Positions 1 through 12,390 are shown, numbered from the stretch's first letter. The stretch: 64,000 nucleotides of DNA from Leguminivora glycinivorella (GCF_023078275.1 NC_062978.1:9748585-9812584), one strand, 5' to 3'. A program made the numbers and translations. Notes: generated by a model not told the origin, from the letters alone.

Positions 1-801
1 GGAATACACACCACACGATTAGAAATGGGGGGATATTTCCGACTGATCTAGAGATATTTTTCTTTTATTCAATTTTATTGCTTCTTTTGCTAAGTGAGAT
101 TGGATTTTTTTACAAACCACTTTGTATTTTATAAAAGAAATCCAATCGGGGGCGAGTTGTAACAGAACAAGCGTCTATGACGAGGAAATGGACTCGTTAT
201 TACATATAAAACTTACGGCGAATCAACTTTTCCTTGACCAACTTTTTGGTGCATATTTCCTTCGGGATTTCATTGAATATTTTAACAAATAATATCTTTG
301 ATGGATAATCACATGTTTAGTTACGTCATCACTGATAAAATTCACTATTATTAAATGTAAAACAGGTTGGAAAAACGTATTTATCAACAAACTACGTTCA
401 CATGGACGAAATACTGACACTGACAGTTGTCAGCTGCGTAACGTTCCGATATTATGTCTGGATTTCATTTACAAGTCAAAGAAATAATAATGACTAATAT
501 TGGTTATTATGCTTCCTGAGTATATCATTCAATGTAACATTTAGTAACAGATAAAATATTTCATTGCGAAATTACTTACAAGATAAATAAGAATGTTCCA
601 CAAAATAATATTTACGTAAAAATATTTGCGAATCGCTCCACTATTGGACTACATAGGTATCAATATCAATAGCTCTGTCTCTCTCTAAAACACGTGCACT
701 CGGCATCTGTTGATAAGCAAACATCCGTGTGTAAATCGTGAACTCTAATGCATAGGGCATAAGACTTAGTAAACAAAGTCAAACGTTTGAGTAGCCATAA
801 T

Positions 802-938
802 GTCGGAAGTCGAATGTCGAATGTCGAATGGAAGTCGAATGTCGAATGTCGGAAGTCGAATGTCGAATGTCGGAAGTCGGATGTCGAATGTCGGAAGTCG
901 GATGTCGGATGTCGGAAGTCGGAAGTCGGAAGTCGGAG
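802..938 (+). repeat. heptamer array GTCGGAW upstream of the LTR promoter (copy A)
   Basis: About 19-20 units of 7 bp (GTCGGAA, GTCGGAT, GTCGAAT variants) end 8 bp before the TATA box. One unit is broken (a GGAA remnant). The other LTRs carry 16 units, so copy number varies within the family. Confidence 0.85.
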
Positions 939-946
939 ATAGAATC

Positions 947-982
947 TATAAAAGGGTCGGAGCGAGCCGACGCGCGTCATTC
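947..982 (+). promoter_or_regulatory. LTR core promoter: TATA box plus initiator (copy A)
   Basis: TATAAAAGG starts at 947. TCATTC, a match to the arthropod initiator TCAKTY, has its A at 979, 32 bp from the TATA start. A donor-like CTG|GTGAGT follows about 55 bp downstream. The same layout is present in all three LTRs. Confidence 0.7.
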
Positions 983-3188
983 TTAAAATATCTACAAGAC
1001 TAACAGTGTCTCTGGCTTTCGTGTGTTATACTGGTGAGTGAAGTTGTTCTGCTATTATTTCTCTGTTTGTTTTTACTTGGAAATTATTCTAAGTGATTGT
1101 AAACTTTGAAATTGTGTCTCTGTTTGATTGTGCGGGGACAATATCGTCGTACAGTTGAACTTAGACCTGTGGTGGAATTGCTTTACTGTCAGTTGTGGGG
1201 TTAATTTAGTGTTCTATTTATAGTGTAGTGTTATATTTAAATTGTTGTGTATAGTGAGGTTTTCTGTGCTTTGTTTCATGAGTGCCGTCAAGCAATACAA
1301 AGACTGGGTCGATGTATGGCTGGTGCTTGGAGATAAGTCTGTGTTTGGTTTTGTAGGGAGTAATTCTTGCAAAACTAAGCTTAGATTATAGCGCGCAAAG
1401 AAAACTTCACTCGTTTGTTTAGTTGGTCAGTAAAATTGAATTTAGTAATTTTCTATGGGGTTATTTTGTGAAAGTTATAAGCCAGATCATTGTTTGTGAC
1501 AGACTGTTGTCCGGCTAGGCGCTTCTTCCCTTACGGTGTCAAATAAGAGGCGTTTAGGGGTCTTTTTGTTCCAAGTGGGGGCTTGGACGCTTTTTATACT
1601 TACAAAAGCGTATTTTCTCACCGGTCTCAAAGAGTCCAACTGTTAGATGGAAGTGAGGACTTTCACGATTGACGAAAGACATTAGGAGTAATCCTTGCTC
1701 ACTGAAGTCGGCAGTATTTGAGGCTGGGGTCCTATATATATATATATTTATTTACTCGGTGTTCTGGTCCATGCTGGCGTTGGTTGCTGGGGATTTCGGT
1801 TGTGATCGATCCACATCTAAGTAAAGTTGATCGCAGCTGGGTCTCTCATGTGGCTGGTACTGGTGTGTCCTAGAATACTGGATATATACACGGATAGGGC
1901 GATCTACTCTCTGCTACCCTAGCCTGCGGGCAAGAGCAGAGGGGGGGATAAGAACACAAGCCTATAGGTTGCCTATCTCAGCTTCGCTGGCTGAACTGTA
2001 CAGCTTATGGTAGGGATACACTTGTGCATATTTTGAACACAAGATCTATGGTAAGTGACGGTCTGTGTTTCAGATATGCTAGAATAGGGAAAACGATAGG
2101 AATAGGGTAGAGTCACACACTATTTCTATAAAAGTAAAGTTCTTTTATGATTGGTCTTGGAATATAATTGGTCAACGTGTATTGTGGAGAAATAATTTAA
2201 CTACTACTATTTATATGGTTTAAATGGACTTTAAATGTGGTGTTTACTATCTTAAAATATGTGGTAAAACTGGTAATTTATAAAATCTCTTATTACTTAA
2301 TTTATTTGAGTGAAATTAATAATTGTGGTAGCAATTTCTGATTCTTCATGTAGCATCGAGCCAGTGAGTGTTGCTAACTAGTTTTTCAAGGTAAATTCTA
2401 TCAAGTTGGTTAGGGAAACAAACTATACTTTGGAATAAAAAGCATAGGTTTGTTATAGGGCCCAGTGGCATGCGAGCACCGTCCACTGATGAAAAGTCAA
2501 AAGCTTCAAGGAGTTACTAGACTTACTTCGTTCTCAGTGGTAGCAACTACTCGGAGCCTTGATGATACATTAGAAGGATCGAGAAGTTATGGTCTATTAG
2601 CAGTATTGGGGAAAGGGGGGTTTAGCTAGGGAAAAAGAAACAAAACAAAAAAGGGGTTAGTTCGTAGATAGATAGCCCTTCAGGCTTACTTGCTTAGGAT
2701 GCCTGATAAAGTGGTTTGATCAGGTTAGGGGATTCAGACGGCAACGCAAGGCAGTCCTGCAACTCGAATCCACTAATAAGGCGTAGCCGATGATTACCAA
2801 AATATTTTTTAATATTTATTTCATGTATGTTTCACTCACTAACTTCTATTCTAAAAAATTTCTTCATCGCGTCATTAATTTTCTCACATATAACTTTCTA
2901 GGCCTAAATCTGATAAAATACTCTTCTATAACACTATATTATTATGCTACAATAACCTTTATTCTTCTTTAAAATATAAATAAATAAAATTTTAAAAATT
3001 AGTCAAAAATACAGCTGATACTCATTAAAGGATCTAGGTTATCGCGGTTCACATCGAAGGGTTCTACTTATTCACGCTAGACGATCACAAGGCCAAATTT
3101 ACGGGGTATATTTAAAGGGGGGTTAGCTATACTGTTGGTTAATCAAGCAAGTAAGTAAACAAGTAAGGTGAGCGGAGGTTTAGTTACA

Positions 3189-3599
3189 AGCCCCTTAAGA
3201 TAAATTAGTGTGAAAGAGGCAGTTGCGGTTCATCCGCTACGGAAACTAGGCTATGGGTACGTTATACTCAGCATGTTTTTGAGTTCCTTCATTCTTAATC
3301 TTAGCTCGTGTCATCGTTAAAGTAAAATTTGTTAAACTGCCATCACCACTTTCCCCTCAAATGGTTGTACTAGTAGGTATACTAGTCCGCATTTTTTCAT
3401 GGAACTACATATGCTGTTATTATTGGTAGGTAGGTATTCTGTGCCCGACAGAAAATGATGAATAAATAAGTTTTCCACTGCATAAAATTATTTAATTTCT
3501 CGAATTAATTGAATTTGTCGAGCCAGCCGCAACTGTGGATAAAACGGACGATAATAATTGACAATCGTTATCCAAATTAGGCATCATTGTTGATTTACA
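3189..3599. other. no recognisable gene or repeat
   Basis: AT-rich flanking DNA to the right of LTR copy A. No coding signal or structured repeat was seen. Confidence 0.5.
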
Positions 3600-6440
3600 G
3601 TTTACTCAATGAGATTTGGATGGTGATAAGCAATAATGTGTCAACCCACAAAAACTAAAAAAATGAGATTTTAATGCCATGTTATAGCTGGATTTTTAAA
3701 CTTCTATTTGCAAAAATGACCTTTTCATTTTGAAAATTTTCACTATCCCAAAAGTAAAAAAATAGGTTAACACAAATCCTTTATCGTGTGTTGCCTGTTT
3801 TGCATTAATGTGTCAAGAACCTTAACTTATTATAGTAATTGGCAGAAGACATATTTAAATTACAATAATGTGTTATGAGGGTTGACTCAACGATTTTTTT
3901 ACACTTGACTCATTCTTGCAAAACGCAAAAAATGACATAGTTACCCATTATGAGACTTGAATGATTATTGCAAAATGATATTTTATTCGTTGTTTTATGC
4001 TACGACCCGTGTTATAAAACATAAGTCATTATTGTTAAATTATATTCGGGTCATAAATTGTTCGTTTTTGGTGTAAGTACCATGACACTATATTGTAAAA
4101 TATAACTGTTCATATTAATTTATGTTTGAATAAGTTATGACTTAGTCCATTAGTATATTTTTGCACATGAATGGTAAATTCAGTACGAAATTGAACATTT
4201 TAAGTCATGAATATACATATTCGTTATTATAATTTGCAAACATTTTTTACAAGTATGTGTTTATATAAAAATCTAATATAAGCTACTATTTTTTTATAAT
4301 TACTAATTACATTAAGACGTGTTAATGTATGCATAAAAATATTGTTTGATTTTTGAATACTTACTGAATAGTAGTTTATTATTTTGTTAAAGATATTTTA
4401 TGTTTTGTTCTTGTACAAGTCATGAGTTATTCATAATTTAAATGACTTAGTCTATTTCTTAGCGTAAAAAAATATTTTGTTGTATATTTTGGAAAGTAGT
4501 TTATTTTTTTTTAAAGATGATTATTTGGTTTTTGTAACGATTTTTTGTTGAAAAATAAATAAATAAAAATAAAATAAAATAAAATAAAATAAAATATCTT
4601 TATTTCAGACCAAAGTCCATACAGTGAGCAAAATACATTTTTTAAAAAACTTATTCTAATTCTAATTAAGGTGCCTTGGTGACAGCCACATACACTCAGT
4701 TATATGTGTAGGTGGCCACCACCGAGTGCATTCTAGTCCAGTGTATGAGGAGCTGACTATCCCAGCGATCAGCTAAGACGGCCAGAAGGCTGTTCCGGCT
4801 GCCACGCAGGCGGCACAAAGATGCCGCGCACCGCGCGCGCAGCATGGCCTGGAACCATCTACGCGCGCATGCGCGAACATTCCCGATGCACTACACCAGC
4901 GCGGCAGCCGCAACAGCGCCCTGAACGCATTGTTATACTGGACGCGGAGGTCACCCAGCGCCCTCTGCGTACAGCTGGCCCATAGTGCACATGTGTATAG
5001 TGATGTGCAAAAAGCTTTAAACAAAGTTATCTTGACAGGCACTGTGCATCGCCCGAACCTATGTGCCAGCATGTTCGCCCTGGTCGCCAGCGCCCTCCGC
5101 TCCCTCTTTATATCCTCATCGTCACACATATCATCACATAATACATGGCCAAGGTACTTAAATACATACACTCTTTTTAATGGCACTCCATTAAGCAACA
5201 CTGGAGGAACCTCTTCAGGACACTTATTACCAGATTTAAAAATCATTAATTCACTTTTAAAGCAATTATATTTAAGACCATGACTGTTAGCATATTGCTC
5301 ACAGACTAGTAACAGTTTCCTAAGCCCGCCTACCGAGGGGCTCAGCAGCACCATGTCGTCTGCGTAACTAATGTTATTGAAACTTGTGTCCTGTATGCGA
5401 CAGCCGACATGCATGCTACTGAGCTCCTCGATAAGTGCATTTATATACAAGTTAAACAATTTAGGGGAAGTCAAGCCCCCCTGTCTAACCCCACATTCAA
5501 GGCCATACTCATCAGACATTGCATCACCCCATTTAACAACATTAGTTTGACTAGTATACCAATGCCTAAAAACATAGATTATTTCTCCAGGTACATTTGC
5601 CTCAAAAAGCTTTTTCCACAGAAGCTCATAATTAACTAGATCAAAAGCTTTTGATAAATCAAGATAGCATGCAAAAAGCACAGATAATTTAAATATGTGT
5701 CTAGAAATGATCATTACTCTAATAGTTAATTTATAGTATTTTATTCAACAGGCGTTTAAAGGAGGTCAAGAAATATGAGTGGCGTACTTTCCACGAGTAT
5801 TTTGGAGTCAGTTAAACACCATTGCATACAATACTTTTACAACGACCATGCACTTAGTTTTTAATAGTTTTTTTTACAACAGTATCGTTAATGCAATGCG
5901 TTGCCATGATTACAGAACCAAACAATGCGTTTGCGTGAATAAACAGTTCGGGAGTAGAAAAATCATTAAAAGGTTTGATTAATAAATAATGTATTGATTC
6001 CTACATACCTAATAACATAAGTGACCATGACTGATATGTTACTTAACACTTATAAAGTTAAAAATATGCATAGGTAGAGTATTTTACAACAACAATTTAT
6101 GTGCTTTAACATGTTTATTTAAGACTCATAGATATTTTTAAACAATTAGCAAAAGTGGGTTAAGTATCATAACACAGTCTTGAAAAAGTTTGACGTCGTC
6201 GAACAATTCGCAATAAAAGAAAAGGGCATTATTTCGTCAAATTGAAGTTTGTTTTGAAATTAAGCTACAATAATCACTACTACTGAACGTATTATAGCTG
6301 AAAAACACAACAATCTATATAAAAACAATTTTTTTTAAGAGAAACACAAAAAAATGAGAAAAAATCTTTAGACGCCATTTTCTCAAAATGGTTGGCGTGT
6401 GGGTTGACACATTGTTGCTTATCAGCATCCATTTGATTGG
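3600..6440. mobile_element. 2.8-kb element with inverted termini, interrupted by a LINE
   Basis: The left end at 3613-3648 and the right end at 6399-6432 are imperfect inverted repeats built around TGATAAGCAA and TGTGTCAACCCA. Between them, AT-rich DNA repeats degenerate words such as AAGTCATGA followed by ATTATTGCAAAATG roughly every 50-100 bp, for example near 3890, 3950, 4020, 4080, 4140 and 4200. A 5'-truncated LINE occupies about 4555-5700. Apart from the LINE it has no coding capacity, so it is probably a non-autonomous DNA element. The superfamily and target duplication could not be determined. Confidence 0.5.
4555..5700 (-). pseudogene. 5'-truncated LINE reverse transcriptase, frameshifted
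   Basis: Read on the minus strand, the frame from about 5714 to 4773 contains the core of a non-LTR reverse transcriptase in order: LDLSKAFD (catalytic aspartate block), GVRQGGLTSPKLFNLYIN, then the catalytic box SYADDM, followed by a thumb-like region. The segment before LDLSKAFD and the whole endonuclease are missing, so the copy is 5'-truncated. Near 4845 a one-base shift breaks the frame; the neighbouring frame continues with LINE-like sequence to a stop near 4700. The 3' end is marked by a repeated AAAAT tail on the plus strand (about 4559-4600). By motif style it is probably CR1/L2-like, but the clade was not tested. Confidence 0.85.
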
Positions 6441-6449
6441 CTGTATTCG

Positions 6450-6795
6450 CAAATAATGTATTTTTCACCACACCAACTGGTAAAGGCTCTCTTTGCTATT
6501 CGTAAACAGATAGCAAAATTGCATTTTATGCACAAGAGTGCAAAGTAATTTCATGCAAATTTTAACTTGATGTCTTGAGCTGGCTGGTAGAATTTATCTA
6601 TAAATGATGATTTTAAGTAATAAATATTGAATATATTGATGGATTTGATTTAGTTTGATGTTTTATTCGACACGCTACGCTCGCGGTTCAATATTGAAAT
6701 CTTTCGCTTGCTCGGGTTATATTGGCACGTGCGGGTAAACAACAACTTTGCCCCCTTGTCAAACCAATAACTATTTACATCGATCTTATGATCGA
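6450..6795 (+). repeat. interspersed repeat, related copy at 40580-40870
   Basis: A block beginning near TTTTTCACCACACCAACTGG and ending near TTGCCCCCTTGT. The central segment, with AGCAAAATTGCATTTTATNC and AGAGTGCAAAGTAA, recurs at about 40590-40760. The right end resembles the right end of the repeat at 52937-53366, suggesting a related family. Confidence 0.5.
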
Positions 6796-6820
6796 TGATG
6801 ACGATGATGTTGATTAACAC

Positions 6821-7642
6821 GGTGACGGACCCAATCATGGACAGTTTAAGAAAAAAATTCGCCTGTTTTTGATATTTCACTGATAAAGGTAAAAATTCTA
6901 CCGCCAAGCGTGTTAAATCTTGAATGTCCTATCCTTCTTCTACATTTCAAGCGTATTGCAGAATAGATACTCCTATTGGTTTCTTCATAGTTAACAAATT
7001 AAAACTAGGTGTTTTTTCTCCAATTATGGACGGCAGTTCTCCAGTAATGGATCCCCCATTATGGACAGTGTAATAAATTTAAAATTTTACTTTTAAAGCC
7101 AACTGATACGCAATGAGTCAATTTTATACACCATAAATACAATTAGTTTGGGTCATTTTAACATAGGATTGTTTCTTGTAAATTTTGGTTTTGTAAATTG
7201 TTCCTTGTCCATCATAGGAGGTAGGCAGTTTTTCGGGTCCATTAATGGACACTCGCAAAATAACGTCATTTCTTTATATCTTTGGAGCAACAAACTAGTA
7301 TGTTTTATACCTTATCTCATGCTTAATGCAGTAAGTAAAACGCATTCAAGATTACACCGTGCGTTATTTTTTTATTATTTTATACACGAACTCATCTCTC
7401 TTAGCAACATTACTAAGAATTCGTCTTGATATTTTTTTCAGTAAACTGGTGAATTTTATCTTGTCTCCAAATCCTTCAGAAATAACCGAATTAATTGAAA
7501 CTTCAAAATTAAACAGCTCTACAACTCTAGTTTATGGTACATAGCCGTCAGTTTTTAGAAACTTATTTTAGATACTTATTTTTAAGGATTTGTGTTTTTT
7601 GTCCATAATGGCATCACCGTCCATTATGGGGTATTTTACCTT
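6821..7642 (+). mobile_element. MITE with TCCATTATGGA iterons, copy 1
   Basis: Nearly identical along its length to 56917-57739. The termini are imperfect inverted repeats (GGTGACGGACCC... against ...GGGGTATTTTACC). The palindromic word TCCATTATGGA or close variants recur near both ends (about 6835, 7023, 7045, 7065, 7212, 7239, 7600 and 7620). The open frames inside it are not conserved as proteins, so it is taken as non-autonomous. Confidence 0.75.
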
Positions 7643-8722
7643 ACTAAAATAATTCTGTAAATGTTAATCTTTATGTACTTACCTAAGTAATTTTGTTAAT
7701 CACCTTTTTTTAACATAAAATTAAATTAGAAGTGGAAAAATCACGACTGTATTAATTTTCATGAAATTCAGCTGTAACAACATCTACCTACATAACTGGA
7801 ACATAGTTGTAGAACTAACTGTATTGACCAAAACCAGACCAGTGCAAAACTAACGATATGAAACTTATGAAGTTATGACTCATGTAAAAGTTTTTGCTAA
7901 AATACTTTGCAAAATTTTATATTTTCAACCGCCTCTAATTTAAGCTTCAAAATTCACTTTACGTAAAGTGAGTCTAGTCGAAACGAGTCCGAATTTTAAA
8001 GAGGTTCATTAAGTTTGCCTAACTGCGACGGTTAAGCTCTAAGTGTTACTATAACTATGTTTGTCGGTACCTACATAAATAAAATAAGTTTTTTTTGCAA
8101 ACATTTCATTTTTGGCACAAAATTTTATCGCCGACTGTACCTTTCTTTGAACAGTCATCTACTGCTCTCTGAGACGTTTCTAAAAACCCAATACTATGTA
8201 GATGGGGATACGACGTTTCATAACAGAGTTCCTATGACCACCTTTCTGCTCCCTCATCAGATCAGCTCCATGATACCATAATATTGCATTGTCAAGTGAT
8301 TTACATATGTGTGCAAAATTTCAGCTCAATCGGAAACCGGAAAGTGGGTCAAATTTAGGTTCTACCTTTTGACCCAAACTAACAAGGCAAGTTGAATAAA
8401 AGCTTGTAAATAAATATAACTGGGCACGCTACATCCTTAGAGCACAGCAGTTATTACATACCTATAGTTATTAGTATATGACCATTTTTTGGCAGATGGG
8501 GTACATACCTAAGTCTTTAAAGGTCTCTTGTCTGAATGCTTTAAGGCTACATCCATACATTTGAATCTATTTACGTTAGGCGGTATTTCATTACCAGACC
8601 CTTCAAGCTGTTGCTGTCTGGACGTCATGTTGATTCAACTGGTAAGAGTCCAGACATAGCAATATCGACAGTATATCTTCACTTTTTATTTACACATCAA
8701 TATTCGCCGCTTTTGTTATCGC
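7643..8722. other. no recognisable gene
   Basis: AT-rich intergenic DNA. A short imperfect hairpin (CCAGACCCTTC and GTCTGGAC words) lies near 8600-8660. Nothing else could be supported. Confidence 0.5.
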
Positions 8723-8740
8723 ATAGGAATCGTTCTCCTC

Positions 8741-8960
8741 GTTTTAAGGGTGAAGCGAGCGAATGGTATGGGCTTGTGATGCGAAGGGATGAAACTCATG
8801 TAACGAGAAAGGCATTGCGAATGAATGTGGAAGGAAGTAACGGGAGAGGAAAAGGATTGTGTGAGTGATGATATGAACCAAATGCGGTGTGGAAGCGGAA
8901 GACATGCTGATTGCTGCGCCGACCGCAAATGAATGGGATAAGGGCAGGTGAATGATGATA
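8741..8960 (+). pseudogene. C-terminal fragment of an RTE-type LINE with target duplication
   Basis: The frame reads MRRDETHVTRKALRMNVEG and then DDMNQM...CCADRK before a stop, the pattern I associate with the C-terminal tail of lepidopteran RTE-like LINE proteins. The insertion is flanked by a long direct repeat, ATAGGAATCGTTCTYCTC, at 8723-8740 and 8961-8978, which fixes its limits. The 3' end has a short ATGATGATA tail. Only about 220 bp survive, so it is a heavily 5'-truncated dead copy. Confidence 0.7.
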
Positions 8961-8978
8961 ATAGGAATCGTTCTTCTC

Positions 8979-10260
8979 TGCAAATTCAGTATTCATTCAG
9001 TTCATGCAGTGTTCTTATTAGTTGTATTTGTAAAACTAAAAAAAAAAATTGATACTGACATATCCGATCCATATCCAGATCTAATGTTTGACGTACCTTA
9101 AGAAACATTATGGTAAAGTTAGGATCGCGCCGTTATATTAATTTTCTTTGTCTACTATGTCCAGTGGCAAAATATCAACAACGACAACATCAACTTTGCT
9201 ATTCCGATAACTAACTAAACACCTAATTTCAAATGCATTTGTTTTGGAACGTGTCCGTATTAGTTTTGTCTAGACACCGGGAGGGCTGGAAATGTCTCAG
9301 CAGCAGGGCAAACACATGATGGGCGCGACAGTATCTTGTCCGTCCTACTCCAATTAATACAGTTAGAAAAGGACGGGTAGCGTCGAAAGCCAGATACTGT
9401 CGTGCCCTGTCAGGAGTGCAGTTCGAGTTTAATGATATGTATCTTGAAGTTAGGATATTAGAAGTTCCACAGCGGGTGCTAGAGGTAGACGGTTAATCGC
9501 TCCTTGTGGATTAATAAAGATAAGGGTTTCAGCAGTTAAAAGGGGAAATTAGGAAAGACGTTTTCACGGAAATTTTCACATTTGTATTCGTGTCTCTAAT
9601 AGAGACTGTTATGTAGGAAAGTATTACTTTCCTTTCAAAGTTATAGGTTCACTCAACTATTGGTTTATACTTTTGTGGAAATACCCTATTGATATTTTTA
9701 GATTACAAGTTAGAGTGCAAGGTGGGTGGTTTTAGATGGTGTATTAAGCGGGGACGCGAGTCGTATTAACCGTGAAAAAATGTCTGAAAACAAGTCTCAA
9801 ATTGTAGGGACCGGCGAAAAATGGCGTATAATGCGGGAAATCGTATTAAACGTGATCGTTTTAACCGGGTTCTACTGTATGTACATACACTAGGAACTGA
9901 CTGTCATATAATTCTTTGGTAATTCAGTGTGTAAAGTACTTTATATGTACAAAAAATTGGACTGAAATGTTAAATATTTTGAGGATACAAGTTTGGCTAT
10001 CTACTAGTAGGTACTTATGTTGTTTATCTTATATATTATACTGACTAAATAAATAAAAACTGATCAATTTTCCCGTTAATCCGATGGCTGTCCGAGCTCA
10101 GGGACTTATTGCTCCCGCAACATCTAAAAGGCTTTTTAAAGATTATTGAGACATTTCTTGGCTAAGCTTTCGTTCTCTTTAACGATATTTATTTTATATT
10201 ACTACTAAGAATTTACTTATAAAGAGGTCAATTATTCGAGCAGCTAGGTAATTTTAATCT
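8979..10260. repeat. intergenic DNA with two small palindromic repeats
   Basis: About 9285-9415 holds an imperfect palindrome around GCGACAGTATCTTGTCC and AGATACTGTCGTGCCC; a related piece lies at 55595-55665. About 9725-9875 holds a repeat running from GGTTTTAGATGGTGTATTAA to TTTTAACCGGGTTCTACTG. The remaining sequence shows nothing recognisable. Confidence 0.45.
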
Positions 10261-10279
10261 CGATAGACCATAGACATTA

Positions 10280-10390
10280 GAATAGAATAGAATAGAATAG
10301 TTTATTGTTAAAAGAAATTAATACAATCGTACATTATTTGTCCCGTGGCCCCACACTAGGCTAAGCCTGTCACGTGGCAGCCAAAATAAG
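10280..10390 (-). mobile_element. LINE 3' end with (AATAG)n tail
   Basis: The pentamer AATAG is repeated at 10280-10300, then TTTATTGTTAAAAG and a short block ending near CACGTGGCAGCC. This layout (pentamer tail, then an AATAAA equivalent on the minus strand) matches the mirrored LINE end at 63400-63565. Only non-coding 3' sequence is present. Confidence 0.5.
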
Positions 10391-10399
10391 GTGAACATA

Positions 10400-11050
10400 A
10401 CATTTTGGTATTCTAGTAATATTAAAATTATGCGTTAACAATAAGATAGTTATATAGTTATATACATTATTAAGAGATACTTCCTTGCTAGCCCATCGTT
10501 CGGACTACAATTGAACCCATATCCCACAGTCGACTCTTACGACACCCAAGGGAGGAAAGGGGATGGTGAAATTCATTAACGTGACGGGTTACACACAGGC
10601 ATAAAACATCAACGTTTTATATTTCACTATTTATCCTAAGTTTTCTTCCGTAGCTTTCTTATTATTTTCTTGAACATTGATAGTGCTCTCATTTACTCCG
10701 GTACAAATATTATGTAGGTAAGCAGTGTGCGCAATTTAGGTATGGTCGCCCCTTAATATCACGCTTCATAAACCCTTTTGCGGTTTTACATCGCAACACT
10801 ATGTTTAAATAGGGAAGTGGTCTATTTATAGTAAACTGGCTTGGTAAAATCTGTCCCTCAATGTCTCAGTTATGACTCACGGCTGAAAATTATGCTTGTT
10901 TGCCACCGACGTAGTATAAAAAAAAAGATAGGTAGTGAGCAGTGACGTTTTATTTTCATGACAGCTTTGCTAAAAGAAACTAAAGGAAATTAAGAAACAA
11001 CAACTGAATCGTAATCGTTTCATTACTTTTAAATTGTTTTTCAGCTTTAC
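10400..11050. other. no recognisable gene
   Basis: AT-rich DNA with no coding or structural signal, ending in a T-rich run at about 11050-11067. Confidence 0.5.
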
Positions 11051-11067
11051 ATTTTTTTTTTTTTTTT

Positions 11068-11425
11068 AATACTACGTCGGTGGCAAACAAGTATACGGTC
11101 CGCCTGATGTAAAGCGGTCACCGTAACCTATGGACGCCTGCAACTCAAACAGTGTCACATGCGCGTTGCCACCCCATTAGAAACTTGTACACTCCCTTTT
11201 GCTGTGTTAAGTACACAGCAAAAAGGAGTGCGCAAGTTCAAGGAGGGTTCGGGTTGCCGACGACTCAAAGGACAATAGACGGAACAAGTTAGTTCCGTAA
11301 GTCCTCCCGTCATCAGCACACCGCACCCTCGTTGAGCTCTGGCAGCCTTACTCACCGGCAGGAACACAACACTATGAGTAGGGTCTAGTGCTATTTGGCT
11401 GCGGTCTTCTGTAAGGCGGGGGTAC
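11068..11425. repeat. lepidopteran-type interspersed repeat
   Basis: Begins ACTACGTCGGTGGCAAACAA and contains CCGCCTGATGTAAAGCGGTC and CACCGTAACCTATGGACGCC. A short related piece (AGCGGTCACCGTAGCCTATG) occurs near 23590. The block is markedly more GC-rich than its surroundings and has no convincing coding frame. Confidence 0.5.
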
Positions 11426-11616
11426 TTCCCCAGTTGGGCTCTGCTCTAGATTCGAGCGAGATGATATCCGCTGTGCTGTGCCCTACCACACAAAGCGGAA
11501 TATCATTCGCTATGCCCTACCTACCTATACAATGACAGCTTACAACTTAAAATGTTTTTTGCGGGATACGGACATTACAAGTCTATATCTAGGTATACGG
11601 AGAAATGAAAATTGTA

Positions 11617-11745
11617 TGTATGTATGTAATGTATGTAAACACTTTATTGTACACAAGACAAGTTAGGACATAGAAATACAGTATAGTTATGGTGTACAAA
11701 GGCGAACTTATCCCTATAAGGGATCTCGTCCAGTCAAAAAACGAA
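11617..11745 (-). mobile_element. LINE 3' end fragment
   Basis: An ATGT-rich tail is followed by AACACTTTATTGTACACAAG and GGCGAACTTATCCCTATAAG. On the minus strand this is a 3' UTR with an AATAAA-type signal close to the tail. Recognised as a common lepidopteran LINE end; the clade was not tested. Confidence 0.5.
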
Positions 11746-12390
11746 AAACGAATTAAAACATGATAGACAAACGAACACTATGTATAGAAAAGAAAAATTT
11801 ATAGTTCAATTATTACCCCAGTAATAATTCGAACCTGCAGTTCAATTGCAGTTTTGTTGAATTTTCAACGATAATCATGTTTGTTTTTCCAGTTTACATT
11901 CCTAAAACTTTCGAAGTTGATTTATCCAATTATATTAGAGACCCTGGAGAACTTTCCAAAAATTAAACTCTTCCGCGGAGGGACTAATTCCTTGACTTTT
12001 CTTCTTAATTTCGCTTAAGCTTTAGTTTTATACCGTTTAGTCACAGATGTGTCTAACAATGAAAGTAAAAAAAAAAATTAATGAGGGTTCCATCCTATAT
12101 TTAATACTTTTAATTAGATATGTACTTACCTACATTATAGAGTTATTTTATATCTAATGCCTGTGCATATAAGGTAGATACTAGCCACAACATTCAGAAC
12201 AAATACGAAATATCGGTAAACAAACACACTCTTGAAAATGTTGGGTCATAAAAAACAATTAAGTAGGTACTTATACATCTACTCTCTACTTTCTAACGGT
12301 CATGACTCAATTCGATGAATTTACATGATAGTTTTTCTCTAAGGGATTTAAAAATTAAAAAATCGAAATAAGATGTCATATATTAAAGAA
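11746..12390. other. no recognisable gene
   Basis: AT-rich intergenic DNA without a supported feature. Confidence 0.5.

Larger units (their letters stand above)
1..3188 (+). mobile_element. 3' part of an LTR retroelement (copy A)
   Basis: Positions 1-157 match the last part of the internal region of the complete element (27170-27334), including a hairpin and the polypurine stretch GGGGGCGAG just before the LTR. Positions 158-3188 are the LTR. The element is cut by the left edge of the window, so its 5' LTR and most of its inside are not visible. It is clearly diverged from the complete copy, with scattered substitutions, a different heptamer count and an LTR of 3031 bp against 3007 bp. It is therefore an older, independent insertion rather than part of the 19-30 kb event. 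The right flank begins AGCC; a matching left duplication cannot be tested here. Confidence 0.8.
158..3188 (+). repeat. 3' LTR of copy A, about 3.0 kb
   Basis: It starts TGTAACAG and ends GTTACA, giving the TG...CA ends and 6-bp inverted termini of an LTR. It aligns throughout with the LTRs at 19078-22084 and 27335-30341. No reading frame of convincing length is present. Short frames across 800-1000 are translations of a heptamer repeat. Confidence 0.85.

Noticed and set aside
800..1003. Reading frames rich in MSEVGSR-type repeats here and near 19700-19930 and 27960-28190
   Set aside because: They are translations of the 7-bp array upstream of the LTR promoter in several frames, not proteins.
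7148..7544. Hydrophobic frames conserved between 7148-7544 and 57266-57641
   Set aside because: Conserved only because both are copies of one MITE; the frames have no motif and differ in length.
8611..8868. 85-aa frame as a gene
   Set aside because: Its second half is an RTE LINE remnant bounded by a target duplication; its first half is flanking DNA.
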